From the NCBI GenBank assembly GCA_964464925.1, contig CAYXLI010000050.1, positions 1 to 28,300 of the forward strand: a DNA stretch of 28,300 bases, in the 5' to 3' direction. Under the pieces are notes generated by a model, which saw only the letters and a program-made list of their open reading frames with translations, was not told the origin of the DNA and did not search any database. The stretch is from CAYXLI01 sp964464925. GTDB lineage: Bacteria > Acidobacteriota > Terriglobia > Bryobacterales > Bryobacteraceae. A program made the position numbers and the translations under genes. Below are positions 8,003 through 15,527 of this stretch, one piece after another (position 1 is the stretch's first letter; each line of letters opens with the position of its first letter).

Positions 8003-8116
8003 TTAAAACTCTTCTTCTGCGGAACTCTTCTTCTTGTTCTTCCTGCGAAGGATGATAGCCGCGACGCACAGCACTAGAAGTACGCCCGCGACGATTTGAA
8101 TCGTTTCCGGAGTCAT
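8003..8116 (-). CDS. 37-residue single-pass membrane microprotein
   Basis: A short reading frame starting at the ATG at 8116 and ending with TAA at 8003-8005. The protein begins MTPETIQ, has one hydrophobic helix (about residues 8-23, IVAGVLLVLCVAAIIL), then a strongly basic stretch (RRKNKKK, 24-30) and an acidic end (SSAEEEF). That is the layout of a type N-out/C-in membrane microprotein, with the basic residues holding the tail in the cytoplasm. A good ribosome-binding site (AGAGGAG) lies about ten bases ahead. It lies between mdh and the SET-domain gene on the same strand, with a hairpin and a possible promoter upstream. Function is unknown. It could be a small membrane-anchoring or regulatory peptide; I infer that it is translated from its start, ribosome-binding site and sequence pattern. 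Confidence 0.65.
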   Translation of the reverse strand: MTPETIQIVAGVLLVLCVAAIILRRKNKKKSSAEEEF

Positions 8117-8152
8117 TGCTTAGACGCTCCTCTTCGGTTTTCCCGTTCTGCC

Positions 8153-8182
8153 TTTTTACCAAGTAAGCGGGCGAGAGATCAA
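8153..8182 (-). promoter_or_regulatory. Possible sigma-70-like promoter for the microprotein/SET pair
   Basis: Read on the minus strand, TTGATC (8182-8177) and TAAAAA (8158-8153) are separated by 18 bases. Each matches four of six consensus positions. A start about 30 bases ahead of the microprotein ATG would leave room for its ribosome-binding site. It lies just after the hairpin downstream of mdh, which would make sense of a separate transcription unit. The match is weak. Confidence 0.3.
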
Positions 8183-8184
8183 GT

Positions 8185-8215
8185 AGGGGACGACGGATTT
8201 CTGCTGCCGTCCCCT
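8185..8215 (-). terminator. Hairpin downstream of mdh
   Basis: Perfect 8-base arms AGGGGACG (8185-8192) and CGTCCCCT (8208-8215) with a 15-base loop, 13 bases after the mdh stop. There is no T-run after it on the minus strand, so it may be an mRNA 3'-end stabiliser or a Rho-assisted end rather than a classical intrinsic terminator. Confidence 0.45.
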
Positions 8216-8227
8216 CATATGTTGGTA

Positions 8228-9166
8228 CTAGCTCGCCGCCTTTTTCTGGATGACTTCGACAAGTTCCTTCACGGCTGCAGCGCTCTTGTCCAGCATCGCC
8301 CGCTCTTCGTTGTTCAACTGAACCGTGAAAATCTTCTCGATGCCATGCGCTCCGAGCTTTACTGGAACGCCGACAAACAGGCCGTTGATCCCATACTCGC
8401 CTTCGAGCAGCGCCGCGCACGGCAAGACCTTCTTCTTGTCCTTCAGAATCGACTCGACCATCTCGACCGTGGCGGCCGACGGCGCATAGTACGCACTTCC
8501 GGTCTTCAGATACTTGACGATCTCCGCACCGCCGTCGCGCGTCCGCTGCACAAGACGGTCGATCGTCTCCTTAGGCAGCAGTTCCGTAATCGGGATCCCA
8601 CCTACCGTCGTCAACCGGACGATCGGCACCATGGTATCGCCGTGGCCCCCTAGGACCAGGGCTGTCACGTTCTCCACGCTGACACCGAGTTCCTGTGCGA
8701 TGAACGTGCGATAGCGCGCCGTGTCGAGAACACCAGCCATCCCGATCACGCGATTTTTCGAGAATTTAGAGATCTGGTGAGCAGTCCAGCACATTGCATC
8801 CAGCGGATTCGTAACCAGGATCAGGATCGCATTCGGTGAATACTTCGCCGCCTGCTCGGTGGCCGTCTTCACCACTTCGTAATTCGCCATCAGCAAATCG
8901 TCACGGCTCATGCCCGGCTTGCGCGGAAAGCCTGCCGTGATCACCACGATATCGGAGTTCGCGGTAGGCTCATAGTCATTCGCGCCCGTGATCGCTACGT
9001 CGTAGCCTTCGATCGGTCCCGACTGGAGCAAGTCGAGCCCTTTCCCCTGGGGCACGCCCTCAACTACGTCAACGAGTACAACGTCGGCCAGTTCCTTTCC
9101 CGCAATCCGCAGAGCGCAGTTAGCGCCTACGTTGCCGGCACCGACAACAGTAACTTTTTTACGCAT
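8228..9166 (-). CDS. mdh: Malate dehydrogenase
   Basis: NAD-dependent malate:oxaloacetate oxidoreductase of the citric acid cycle, cytoplasmic, of the LDH-like type III MDH group. Full length at 312 residues. The Rossmann nucleotide-binding motif is GAGNVG (residues 9-14), with acidic D33 at the end of the second strand, favouring NAD. R82 and R88 on the active-site loop (FPRKPGMSR) bind the dicarboxylate; an arginine here rather than glutamine marks malate over lactate specificity. N120, the D148/R151 pair and the catalytic H175 in GGHGDTMVP are all present. The gene begins nine bases after the isomerase gene stop, so the two are probably co-transcribed. A hairpin follows its end. Confidence 0.96.
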   Translation of the reverse strand: MRKKVTVVGAGNVGANCALRIAGKELADVVLVDVVEGVPQGKGLDLLQSGPIEGYDVAITGANDYEPTANSDIVVITAGFPRKPGMSRDDLLMANYEVVKTATEQAAKYSPNAILILVTNPLDAMCWTAHQISKFSKNRVIGMAGVLDTARYRTFIAQELGVSVENVTALVLGGHGDTMVPIVRLTTVGGIPITELLPKETIDRLVQRTRDGGAEIVKYLKTGSAYYAPSAATVEMVESILKDKKKVLPCAALLEGEYGINGLFVGVPVKLGAHGIEKIFTVQLNNEERAMLDKSAAAVKELVEVIQKKAAS

Positions 9167-9175
9167 ATGTCTAGA

Positions 9176-10117
9176 CTAACGCGAAACCGTGTTCGGGCGC
9201 GCTTCAGTCTGCCGTGACACAGTATCCAGCAGATCCCGGATAAATCGCAGGCTCGTCTCGACCAATTCCCACGAGTTCGGCCAAAAGGAAAGATCGATGC
9301 ACCACCACTCCACCGGCACCGCAAGCAGATCCGGAAGTAGTTTCCGGAAATCTATCTTGCCCTCGCCGAAGGGCCGGTGCGTACTTGTGTCATCGCCGTG
9401 CAGTGTCCCGTCGGAATCAATGACATGAATCGCACCGATGCGGCCTTTCAGCATCTCCAGGAACTCGTGAACGCCACCGGCCAGCAATTCTTTCGCTCCA
9501 TACTGCCGCGCCCCCACAACGCTGCACATGTACGCATGCGAAGTATCAAACAGGACGCGGAAATTTGGATGGTTCACGTAATCGAGCATCGTGATCACTT
9601 CAGAAGGCTTGTTGAACACGAATCCGGGCTCGAACTCCCACACCATGCGGATATCGTGTTTCTCAGCGATGCCCGCCGCTTTGCGCCAGATTTCCGCCAC
9701 GCGATTGAAGGCATTCCGGTACTCGGTGCCCTCAATAGAGCCTGGCGCCGCAACCGTATCCACCCGAATTGCGGGACTGCCGAGATCCACACACATTCGC
9801 ACGTTCTTATCAAACAGCGCGAGATACTTCTCCGTGTTGCCCTCCGCGGTGGGATTCACGGATGTCAAATCGGCCGCGTAGCCGGATACGCCGAGATTGC
9901 AGGCACGCAGAAACCGCACCAGCTCCCTCCTGGCCTGTTCGCTCGGATACTTATCCAGCGTAATGTGCGGAGGAAACCCACAAATCTCGATGCCATCGTA
10001 ACCGCTCTCGGCCAAACGTTTCACTGTCGCATCGAAAGAAATTGGTGCATCGGCGTATGGACCAAACGAGAATGCCCAACTGCCTAGAGAGATCTTTCTC
10101 AAAGTACTTCTTGCCAC
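9176..10117 (-). CDS. Sugar phosphate isomerase/epimerase, TIM-barrel (AP endonuclease family 2 fold)
   Basis: I choose the GTG at 10117 as start, because AGGA lies five bases ahead (10126-10123) and the protein then begins close to the first barrel strand (KISLGSWAF); the ATG at 10180 would add about 21 uncharacteristic residues. This gives 313 residues. The fold is the xylose-isomerase-like TIM barrel of family-2 AP endonucleases. Probable metal-binding residues fall in the strands WEFEPGF, FDTSHAY, HVIDSDG and the late WCIDLSF region. Family members isomerise or epimerise sugars and sugar derivatives such as inosose, tagatose and hydroxypyruvate. The specific substrate cannot be read here. 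It is transcribed just ahead of mdh, which gives no clear clue. Confidence 0.85.
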   Translation of the reverse strand: MARSTLRKISLGSWAFSFGPYADAPISFDATVKRLAESGYDGIEICGFPPHITLDKYPSEQARRELVRFLRACNLGVSGYAADLTSVNPTAEGNTEKYLALFDKNVRMCVDLGSPAIRVDTVAAPGSIEGTEYRNAFNRVAEIWRKAAGIAEKHDIRMVWEFEPGFVFNKPSEVITMLDYVNHPNFRVLFDTSHAYMCSVVGARQYGAKELLAGGVHEFLEMLKGRIGAIHVIDSDGTLHGDDTSTHRPFGEGKIDFRKLLPDLLAVPVEWWCIDLSFWPNSWELVETSLRFIRDLLDTVSRQTEARPNTVSR

Positions 10118-10386
10118 AGGTATCCTAACTGCAAATATCGCACGTGTCAGGGCCGGCGCGCGCACCGGGTAAGGCAACATACCTCCATGTCACCGAGTAC
10201 TCCGAGGTTCGCGGGACCAGTCTTCCATTTCCAACAGAAATAACACCCCACATTCTCCCATTTCCAGTAGCCAAGACCATCGGTTTTTACTTGTATTATC
10301 AATCACTTGGAAATTCTCGCAATTGTCATTCTCAGACTGAACAGCCGGTGTTATTCTAGGCGTTAAGACACTATAAGTGGGGTTCT
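10118..10386. promoter_or_regulatory. AT-richer control region upstream of the Oar-like receptor, with direct repeats
   Basis: The longest gene-free stretch in the window, between divergent genes. It is clearly lower in GC than its neighbours. It holds a 13-base direct repeat with one mismatch (10221-10233 and 10254-10266, core CCATTTCCA) spaced 33 bases, about three helical turns, and a partial inverted copy TGGAAA at 10308-10313. A weak promoter candidate on the plus strand is TTCTCA (10329-10334) and TATTCT (10352-10357) with 17 bases between. It presumably carries promoters for both the receptor and the isomerase-mdh unit. Confidence 0.45.
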
Positions 10387-13300
10387 ATGCAGAAAAGAAT
10401 AGTACTTGCTTTGGCTTGTGCCATGTTGTGCAACGTCGGTACGTTTGCACAGTCTGTGGCTGGATTGGGCGCTATCTCCGGAGTTGTCCGGGATGCGTCC
10501 GGGGCTACCATACCCGATGCGGAAGTGGTCGTTGCGAACGACTCGAAAGGTATTCGGCGGAGCCTGAACACAACAGCCGCGGGAGCATTCACCGCGCCGT
10601 CCCTTATTCCCGCGGAAGGCTACAGCGTCATCGTAAATAGGCAGGGTTTCGCTCAGTACGAAGCGAAAGGTATCCAAGTTCTCGTCGGTCAGAACGTGAC
10701 CTTGGACGTGGTTCTCACCGTAGCCGGAACTGCAACTCAGGTTCAGGTCGAAGCTACCGCGCCCGTTGTGGACTCCACCAAAACGGACGTTTCACAAGTC
10801 GTGGGCAGCCAACAGATTTTGGATCTGCCTATCAACGGCCGCCGCGTCGACTCCTTCGTGCTTCTGGCTCCTGCTGTCGTGCCTGACGGTACGTTCGGAC
10901 TTGTTTCGTTCCGCGGCATCGCAGGCGGCAACTCCTTCCTGACTGACGGCAACGATACGACGAATCAGTATTACAACGAAAATGCCGGAAGAACGCGAAT
11001 CAGCTCGCAGATCTCGCAGGATGCGGTGCAGGAATTCCAGGTAATCTCCAACAACTACTCCGCCGAATTCGGCCACGCGACCGGCGGCGTCGTCAACACG
11101 GTCACGCGCAGCGGCAGCAATGATTTTCACGGAACCGGCTACTGGTTCTTCCGCAACCAGGATTTCAATGCCAAGGACACCTTCGCCTCCATCAATCCTC
11201 AGGAGAAGCGCAACCAGCTCGGCGTCAGCGCCGGCGGCAAAATCATCAAGGACAAACTGTTCTACTTTGCCAACTACGAAGCGATGCGGCGGGATTTCCC
11301 TCTGATCGCATCGATCACCGCGCCGGGCAGCAGCCTGTTTGATACGAGTGGAAATTTCATCGCCACCTGCAACGCCAGCGCCGCCCAGTGCAGCACCGCT
11401 CGTTCATTCCTGAATCGCCAGTTTCAGACTTTGGCCCGTACCGCGAATCAGGATCTCGGGTTCGCCAAGCTCGACTGGCGTCCCACGGATCACCAGTCCT
11501 TCAGCGCGAGCTTGAACCTGCTCCGCTGGGTTTCACCGAATGGTCTGCAAACCCAGGCCGTGCTCAACAACGGCAATGGCGTTGGTAACAACGTAAACTC
11601 TTCGGTGCGCGCCAAGTACGGCCGTCTTGCCTGGACCTCCATCGCCACCAGCAATATGGTGAACGAATTCCGCTTCGGCTGGTACAAAGACAAACAGTTC
11701 GATTATCCGAACGATGCGCTGGCCATCCCCGGCATCGGCTTCCTCGGCATCAATGTCACCGGCCAGAGCAACCTTGGCACAGCGACGGACTATCCTCGCA
11801 CGAATCCGAGCGAAAACCGCTACCAATTCGCCGATACCCTGACGTGGACCCGAGGCAAGCACACCCTCAAGATCGGGGCCGATTTTACCCGCACCCAGGA
11901 CTACACGAACCTGCTGTTCAATCGCACTGGCACCTACACGTACCCGAACTGGACCGCTCTTGCGCTGGATTTCAGCGGCAATACGACAGGCGCCAAGAAC
12001 TGGTCAACCTTCACCCAGACCATCGGCAATCCGGAAGTCAACCTCTTCATCAAGGACTACAGCTTCTTCGTTCAAGACCAGTACAAGATCACCCCGCGCT
12101 TCACACTGAACATCGGCGCGCGATACGACTATTCGGACCTGCCGCAACCGACGCTGGTGAATCCCGACTATCCGGCCACCGGTCGCATCCCGACCTTCGC
12201 CGGAGCGATCGCGCCGCGCGTCGGATTTGCCTACGCGCTGGATAACGACAGCAAGACTGTGATTCGCGCCGGTTACGGTATCTTCTACGGCCGCTATCCC
12301 GGCGGACTGCTGAACACATTCTTTCTAGGCAACGGCCTCTATCAGAAGTCCATTTCTCTGAATTCGTCCAACGCCGCTGATAAGGCTGCCGGCCCGGTCT
12401 TCCCGAACGTTCTCCCGAACACCGGCAACTTCAATCCGCCCGTGGGCTCGGTCAGTTTGAATATGGCCGCCGCAGACTTCCGCTCCCCCTATACGCAGCA
12501 GGGCGACATCGCAATCGAACGCGAGTTGACCAGGGATCTCGGCCTCACGGTTTCCTACATCTGGAGCCGCGGCCTGCATCTCACCTCCGTGCAGGACATC
12601 AACATTGGTGCTCCCGTCAGCAGCATCACCTATCGCATCAACGACGCCAGCGGCAACCAGACCGGATCGTACACTACTCCGATCTATGTCCGCCAGAACC
12701 GCGTGGATCCCCGCTACGCGCGCATCAACATCGTGGACTCCGGCCTGAATAGCTGGTACAACGCCCTCGTAGTGCAGTTGAACAAGCGGATGTCTCACTC
12801 GCTCGCTGGCTCGTTGTCCTATACCTGGTCGCATGCCATCGATGAAGGCCAGGGTGGCGCCGGCACCCCCAACATCTTTGCCAGCGGCGGGCCGCAGAGC
12901 TACACGCCGGGCGACTACCGTGCGGAAAAGGGCAGCTCTTCCCTCGACGTACGTCACCGCGTCGGCCTTAGTGCGATCTGGTCGCCGACCATCGTCAAGG
13001 GCGACAACGCGGCCAAGTACATCGCCAACAACTGGCAGCTTTCGATTCTTGGCACCTTCTCCTCGTCGCCGAACGCGACGCCGGTCGTCCAGGTCTCGAC
13101 GACGCCCGCACCCGCCGGATACACTTCGGCGAATAACGGAACCCTGAACGGGTATACGAATAGCGGTCTCGGCGGCCGCGTTCCGTTCCTGCCCATCGGC
13201 AGCCTGAACGTGGATACGATTTCGCGAATCGACGCGCGGCTGGCCAAGCAGATCCCCATCGGCGAACGCTTCAAAGCGATGTTCACCTTCGATGCGTTCA

Positions 13301-13479
13301 ATGTGTTCAACCATCGCTACTTCACTTCGGTGAACACGCGCATGTACGTCTACTCCCTCGTGTCGGGCATCCCTACGCTGACTTATCAGAACAACGTCGG
13401 CCAGGGTAGCGCCTCACAGGGCTTCCCGGACGGCACCAACGCACGCCGCCTGCAACTCGGGCTGCGCTTCCTCTGGTAA
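10387..13479 (+). CDS. Oar-like TonB-dependent receptor with carboxypeptidase-regulatory N-domain
   Basis: A 1030-residue outer-membrane receptor of the large type common in Acidobacteriota and Bacteroidota. A signal peptide occupies about residues 1-22 (LALACAMLC, cleavage near TFA-QS). A carboxypeptidase-regulatory-like beta-sandwich follows (about 27-112: SGVVRDASGATIPDAEV through LDVVLTV). The plug begins near 115 and contains the conserved LPINGRR, SFRGIAGGNSF and SAEFGHATGGVVNTVTRSG. A long beta-barrel rich in aromatic, Asn and Gly residues ends with LQLGLRFLW, a proper C-terminal aromatic beta-signal. In Oar-type proteins the barrel takes up or exports large substrates such as glycans or peptides; the substrate here is unknown. 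The gene has its own upstream region and a strong terminator, so it is probably a single-gene unit. No SusD partner is present. Confidence 0.93.
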   Translation: MQKRIVLALACAMLCNVGTFAQSVAGLGAISGVVRDASGATIPDAEVVVANDSKGIRRSLNTTAAGAFTAPSLIPAEGYSVIVNRQGFAQYEAKGIQVLVGQNVTLDVVLTVAGTATQVQVEATAPVVDSTKTDVSQVVGSQQILDLPINGRRVDSFVLLAPAVVPDGTFGLVSFRGIAGGNSFLTDGNDTTNQYYNENAGRTRISSQISQDAVQEFQVISNNYSAEFGHATGGVVNTVTRSGSNDFHGTGYWFFRNQDFNAKDTFASINPQEKRNQLGVSAGGKIIKDKLFYFANYEAMRRDFPLIASITAPGSSLFDTSGNFIATCNASAAQCSTARSFLNRQFQTLARTANQDLGFAKLDWRPTDHQSFSASLNLLRWVSPNGLQTQAVLNNGNGVGNNVNSSVRAKYGRLAWTSIATSNMVNEFRFGWYKDKQFDYPNDALAIPGIGFLGINVTGQSNLGTATDYPRTNPSENRYQFADTLTWTRGKHTLKIGADFTRTQDYTNLLFNRTGTYTYPNWTALALDFSGNTTGAKNWSTFTQTIGNPEVNLFIKDYSFFVQDQYKITPRFTLNIGARYDYSDLPQPTLVNPDYPATGRIPTFAGAIAPRVGFAYALDNDSKTVIRAGYGIFYGRYPGGLLNTFFLGNGLYQKSISLNSSNAADKAAGPVFPNVLPNTGNFNPPVGSVSLNMAAADFRSPYTQQGDIAIERELTRDLGLTVSYIWSRGLHLTSVQDINIGAPVSSITYRINDASGNQTGSYTTPIYVRQNRVDPRYARINIVDSGLNSWYNALVVQLNKRMSHSLAGSLSYTWSHAIDEGQGGAGTPNIFASGGPQSYTPGDYRAEKGSSSLDVRHRVGLSAIWSPTIVKGDNAAKYIANNWQLSILGTFSSSPNATPVVQVSTTPAPAGYTSANNGTLNGYTNSGLGGRVPFLPIGSLNVDTISRIDARLAKQIPIGERFKAMFTFDAFNVFNHRYFTSVNTRMYVYSLVSGIPTLTYQNNVGQGSASQGFPDGTNARRLQLGLRFLW

Positions 13480-13503
13480 GCTAAGCAACTTTCAAATCAC
13501 ACG

Positions 13504-13532
13504 GGCAGGCGTTGAGAAACGCCTGCCTTTTT
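13504..13532 (+). terminator. Intrinsic terminator of the Oar-like receptor gene
   Basis: A 10-base-pair stem (13504-13513 with 13518-13527) closed by a GAGA tetraloop and followed by TTTTT (13528-13532). It starts 25 bases after the receptor stop. The last two T's overlap the stop codon of the facing pdxA-family gene. Confidence 0.92.
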
Positions 13533-14499
13533 ATATGGCAATGAGCCGTTTTGCGAACTCCACCGCCTGCAGGAAGCTGTGGGTGGAAGCCACACCTTTC
13601 CATGCGATATCGAATGCCGTACCGTGATCGACCGAGGTCCGGATGATCGGCAACCCGAGCGCCACGTTCACGCCCCCCTCGAAATCCAGCAGCTTCGAAG
13701 GAATGTGCCCCTGGTCGTGGTACATGCAGACGATCGCGTCATATTTCTTGCGGTGCACGGTGAGGTAAAACAGCGTGTCGGGCGGCAGCGGCCCTTCCAC
13801 ACGCAATCCGCGAGCTTTCGCCATCCGGACTGCCGGCTCGATCTCCTCGATCTCTTCCCGCCCGAACAGGCCGTGCTCGCCCGCATGCGGGTTCAGCCCT
13901 GCCACTGCCACCACAGCGCCGGGATTCAATCGCTCCACCGCTTCACAAGTAAGTTCGATGATGCGCAGAATGCGATCGCGCTTTGCTCGTTCGATCGCCT
14001 CCCGCAAAGAGCAGTGCGTGCTCACATGAGTCACGATGAGTTGATCCGATGCGAGCATGATGGTCACGTCCTCCGCCCCGCAGACCTCGCCGATCAGCTC
14101 TGTGTGGCCCGTGAAGTTCGGATCGGACATCTGAGTCGCTTCTTTGTTCATCGGCAGAGTGACCATGGCCGCGATCTCTCCCGCCAGTGCCGACTTCGCC
14201 GCCGAGATCACATATTCCCGAGCCGCCGCGCCCGAAGCAGCACTCAACTTGCCCGGCGTGATCTGCTGCTCGGATAGCAAGCCATGGTCGAGGATGTTTA
14301 CTGCGCCGCTAGCGAAGTCTCGCGGGTGCTGAATACGCCTTAGTGCAAGGCCGAATCGCAACTCCCTGTTCGCCCGCTCCAAAACAGCAGCGTCGCCAAA
14401 GACCACATAGTTATCCTTCAGCTTGCCCGAGGCCGCGGCGCTTAACAGAATCTCAGGGCCGACGCCGCTCGAGTCACCCATCGTTATGCCAAGAATCAT
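13531..14499 (-). CDS. pdxA: PdxA-family 4-phosphate dehydrogenase (probably PdxA2-type, acid-sugar catabolism)
   Basis: A 322-residue metal- and NAD-dependent dehydrogenase/decarboxylase of the PdxA family. Classical PdxA oxidises 4-hydroxythreonine 4-phosphate in pyridoxal phosphate synthesis; the PdxA2 group oxidises threonate/erythronate 4-phosphate to DHAP and CO2. The N-terminal GDSSGVGPE, NFTGHTE (H132) and the metal ligands H162, H205 (NPHAGE) and H261 (MYHDQGH) are all intact. Its start codon overlaps the stop of a DUF1537-type kinase by four bases (ATGA), and that pairing is the signature of the D-threonate pathway. I therefore infer the catabolic PdxA2 role, though a biosynthetic role is not excluded because other genome copies cannot be seen. 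It ends head-on to the Oar-like receptor. Confidence 0.88.
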   Translation of the reverse strand: MILGITMGDSSGVGPEILLSAAASGKLKDNYVVFGDAAVLERANRELRFGLALRRIQHPRDFASGAVNILDHGLLSEQQITPGKLSAASGAAAREYVISAAKSALAGEIAAMVTLPMNKEATQMSDPNFTGHTELIGEVCGAEDVTIMLASDQLIVTHVSTHCSLREAIERAKRDRILRIIELTCEAVERLNPGAVVAVAGLNPHAGEHGLFGREEIEEIEPAVRMAKARGLRVEGPLPPDTLFYLTVHRKKYDAIVCMYHDQGHIPSKLLDFEGGVNVALGLPIIRTSVDHGTAFDIAWKGVASTHSFLQAVEFAKRLIAI

Positions 14500-15521
14500 G
14501 TCAGTATTCGCATTATCTGCTGCACCACATCCGGCTCGCCGAATCCGCCGGCTTTCGTTACCAGCAACAGCTCTCCGCAGCGGGATACGGGCACGCCGGG
14601 TAGTACTTCCCCCAACGGCTCTAGCTCGCTTACTCCAAGTTGTCGCAACACGGCGACAGCCGTATCGCCTCCGAATACAATCAGCAACTCCGGTAGATAC
14701 TCCCCAACCGCATTCGCGAGTTCGTTAGCCACTCGTTCGGGCTCGGGATGCAATTGCTCCGGCGCCTGTACGACCGGGATGCCCGCAAGTTCCGCCTGCT
14801 GTCGCGCCATTGGATGCCGGCTGCCGGAAACGAGCAGAGCGCTCTTAACCTTAGGAAAGCTCTGCCTGGTTGAACCCCTGCCGAATGATCTCGCCCAATA
14901 TCTGCCGAACCCGCCCGGCCCTGCTGCAGCGACCTCGCGAGCATCTACGGACTTGGCGATATTCTCCAGATCCTGCTCGGTCTCTCCATCGAGTACGTAG
15001 ACCGTTCCGGGGGACATGGCCGCAGTCCCCGAGAGTAATTCCACGTGTTCACACCCGCCCCTCCTGAGCATCTCTGAGATTGACGACTCCGCTACAGGAT
15101 TCAACAGGTCCCTCGCAAATACGGTTCCACTCACTGTATTTCCGTCCACGAGCAACTCGCCATTTACCACGGTGCGGCCGAGCCGTGGGTACGCGGGCAC
15201 ATACAAGACCGGCCTGTCCGAAAGCACCTCAGAGAATGCCTGCAACTCCGCTGCGATGGGCCCGCGCAGGGTCGAATCGGTCTTCTTGTACAAGCGTTCC
15301 ACACCTGCGTCCAACATTGCCCGAGTGAGTTGTCTTACGCGCGCGGCGGCCTGCTCCGCGGGCAAATGCCGCGACTCCGTATTGAGCACCAGGGCATCCG
15401 CGTCCAAAGCATACGCGCTGTCCCAGCGCGTAGCCACCCGGGTGTTCAGTCCCGCGTCCGCGAGCAGTGCACCCATTTCGTGCGCGCCCGTGAAATCATC
15501 GGCAATAACCGCGGCAATCAC
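14496..15521 (-). CDS. DUF1537 four-carbon acid sugar kinase (threonate/erythronate kinase family)
   Basis: ATP-dependent kinase that phosphorylates four-carbon acid sugars such as D-threonate at O4. The N-terminal domain opens with the family motif IADDFTGAHE (residues 6-15) and includes KKTDSTLRGPI. The C-terminal nucleotide-binding domain has FGGDTAVAVL and a late VTKAGGFGEPD motif. At 341 residues it is shorter than the roughly 400-430 usual for the family; the shortening seems to fall between the two domains. It starts seven bases after the SDR gene and overlaps the PdxA gene, a tight three-gene unit. Established work on DUF1537 kinases places them beside PdxA2 for conversion of threonate to DHAP; which stereoisomer is used here cannot be told. 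Confidence 0.85.
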   Translation of the reverse strand: MIAAVIADDFTGAHEMGALLADAGLNTRVATRWDSAYALDADALVLNTESRHLPAEQAAARVRQLTRAMLDAGVERLYKKTDSTLRGPIAAELQAFSEVLSDRPVLYVPAYPRLGRTVVNGELLVDGNTVSGTVFARDLLNPVAESSISEMLRRGGCEHVELLSGTAAMSPGTVYVLDGETEQDLENIAKSVDAREVAAAGPGGFGRYWARSFGRGSTRQSFPKVKSALLVSGSRHPMARQQAELAGIPVVQAPEQLHPEPERVANELANAVGEYLPELLIVFGGDTAVAVLRQLGVSELEPLGEVLPGVPVSRCGELLLVTKAGGFGEPDVVQQIMRILT

Positions 15522-15527
15522 TTCGAA

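Noticed and set aside
10323..10357. TTGTCA and TATTCT as a promoter for the large receptor
   Set aside because: The spacing is 23 bases, too long for sigma-70. A weaker pair with 17-base spacing is mentioned instead, at low confidence.
12325..13314. Long open frame opposite the Oar-like receptor barrel
   Set aside because: The composition is Arg/Val/Gly-rich without domain motifs, and the receptor in the opposite strand is complete.
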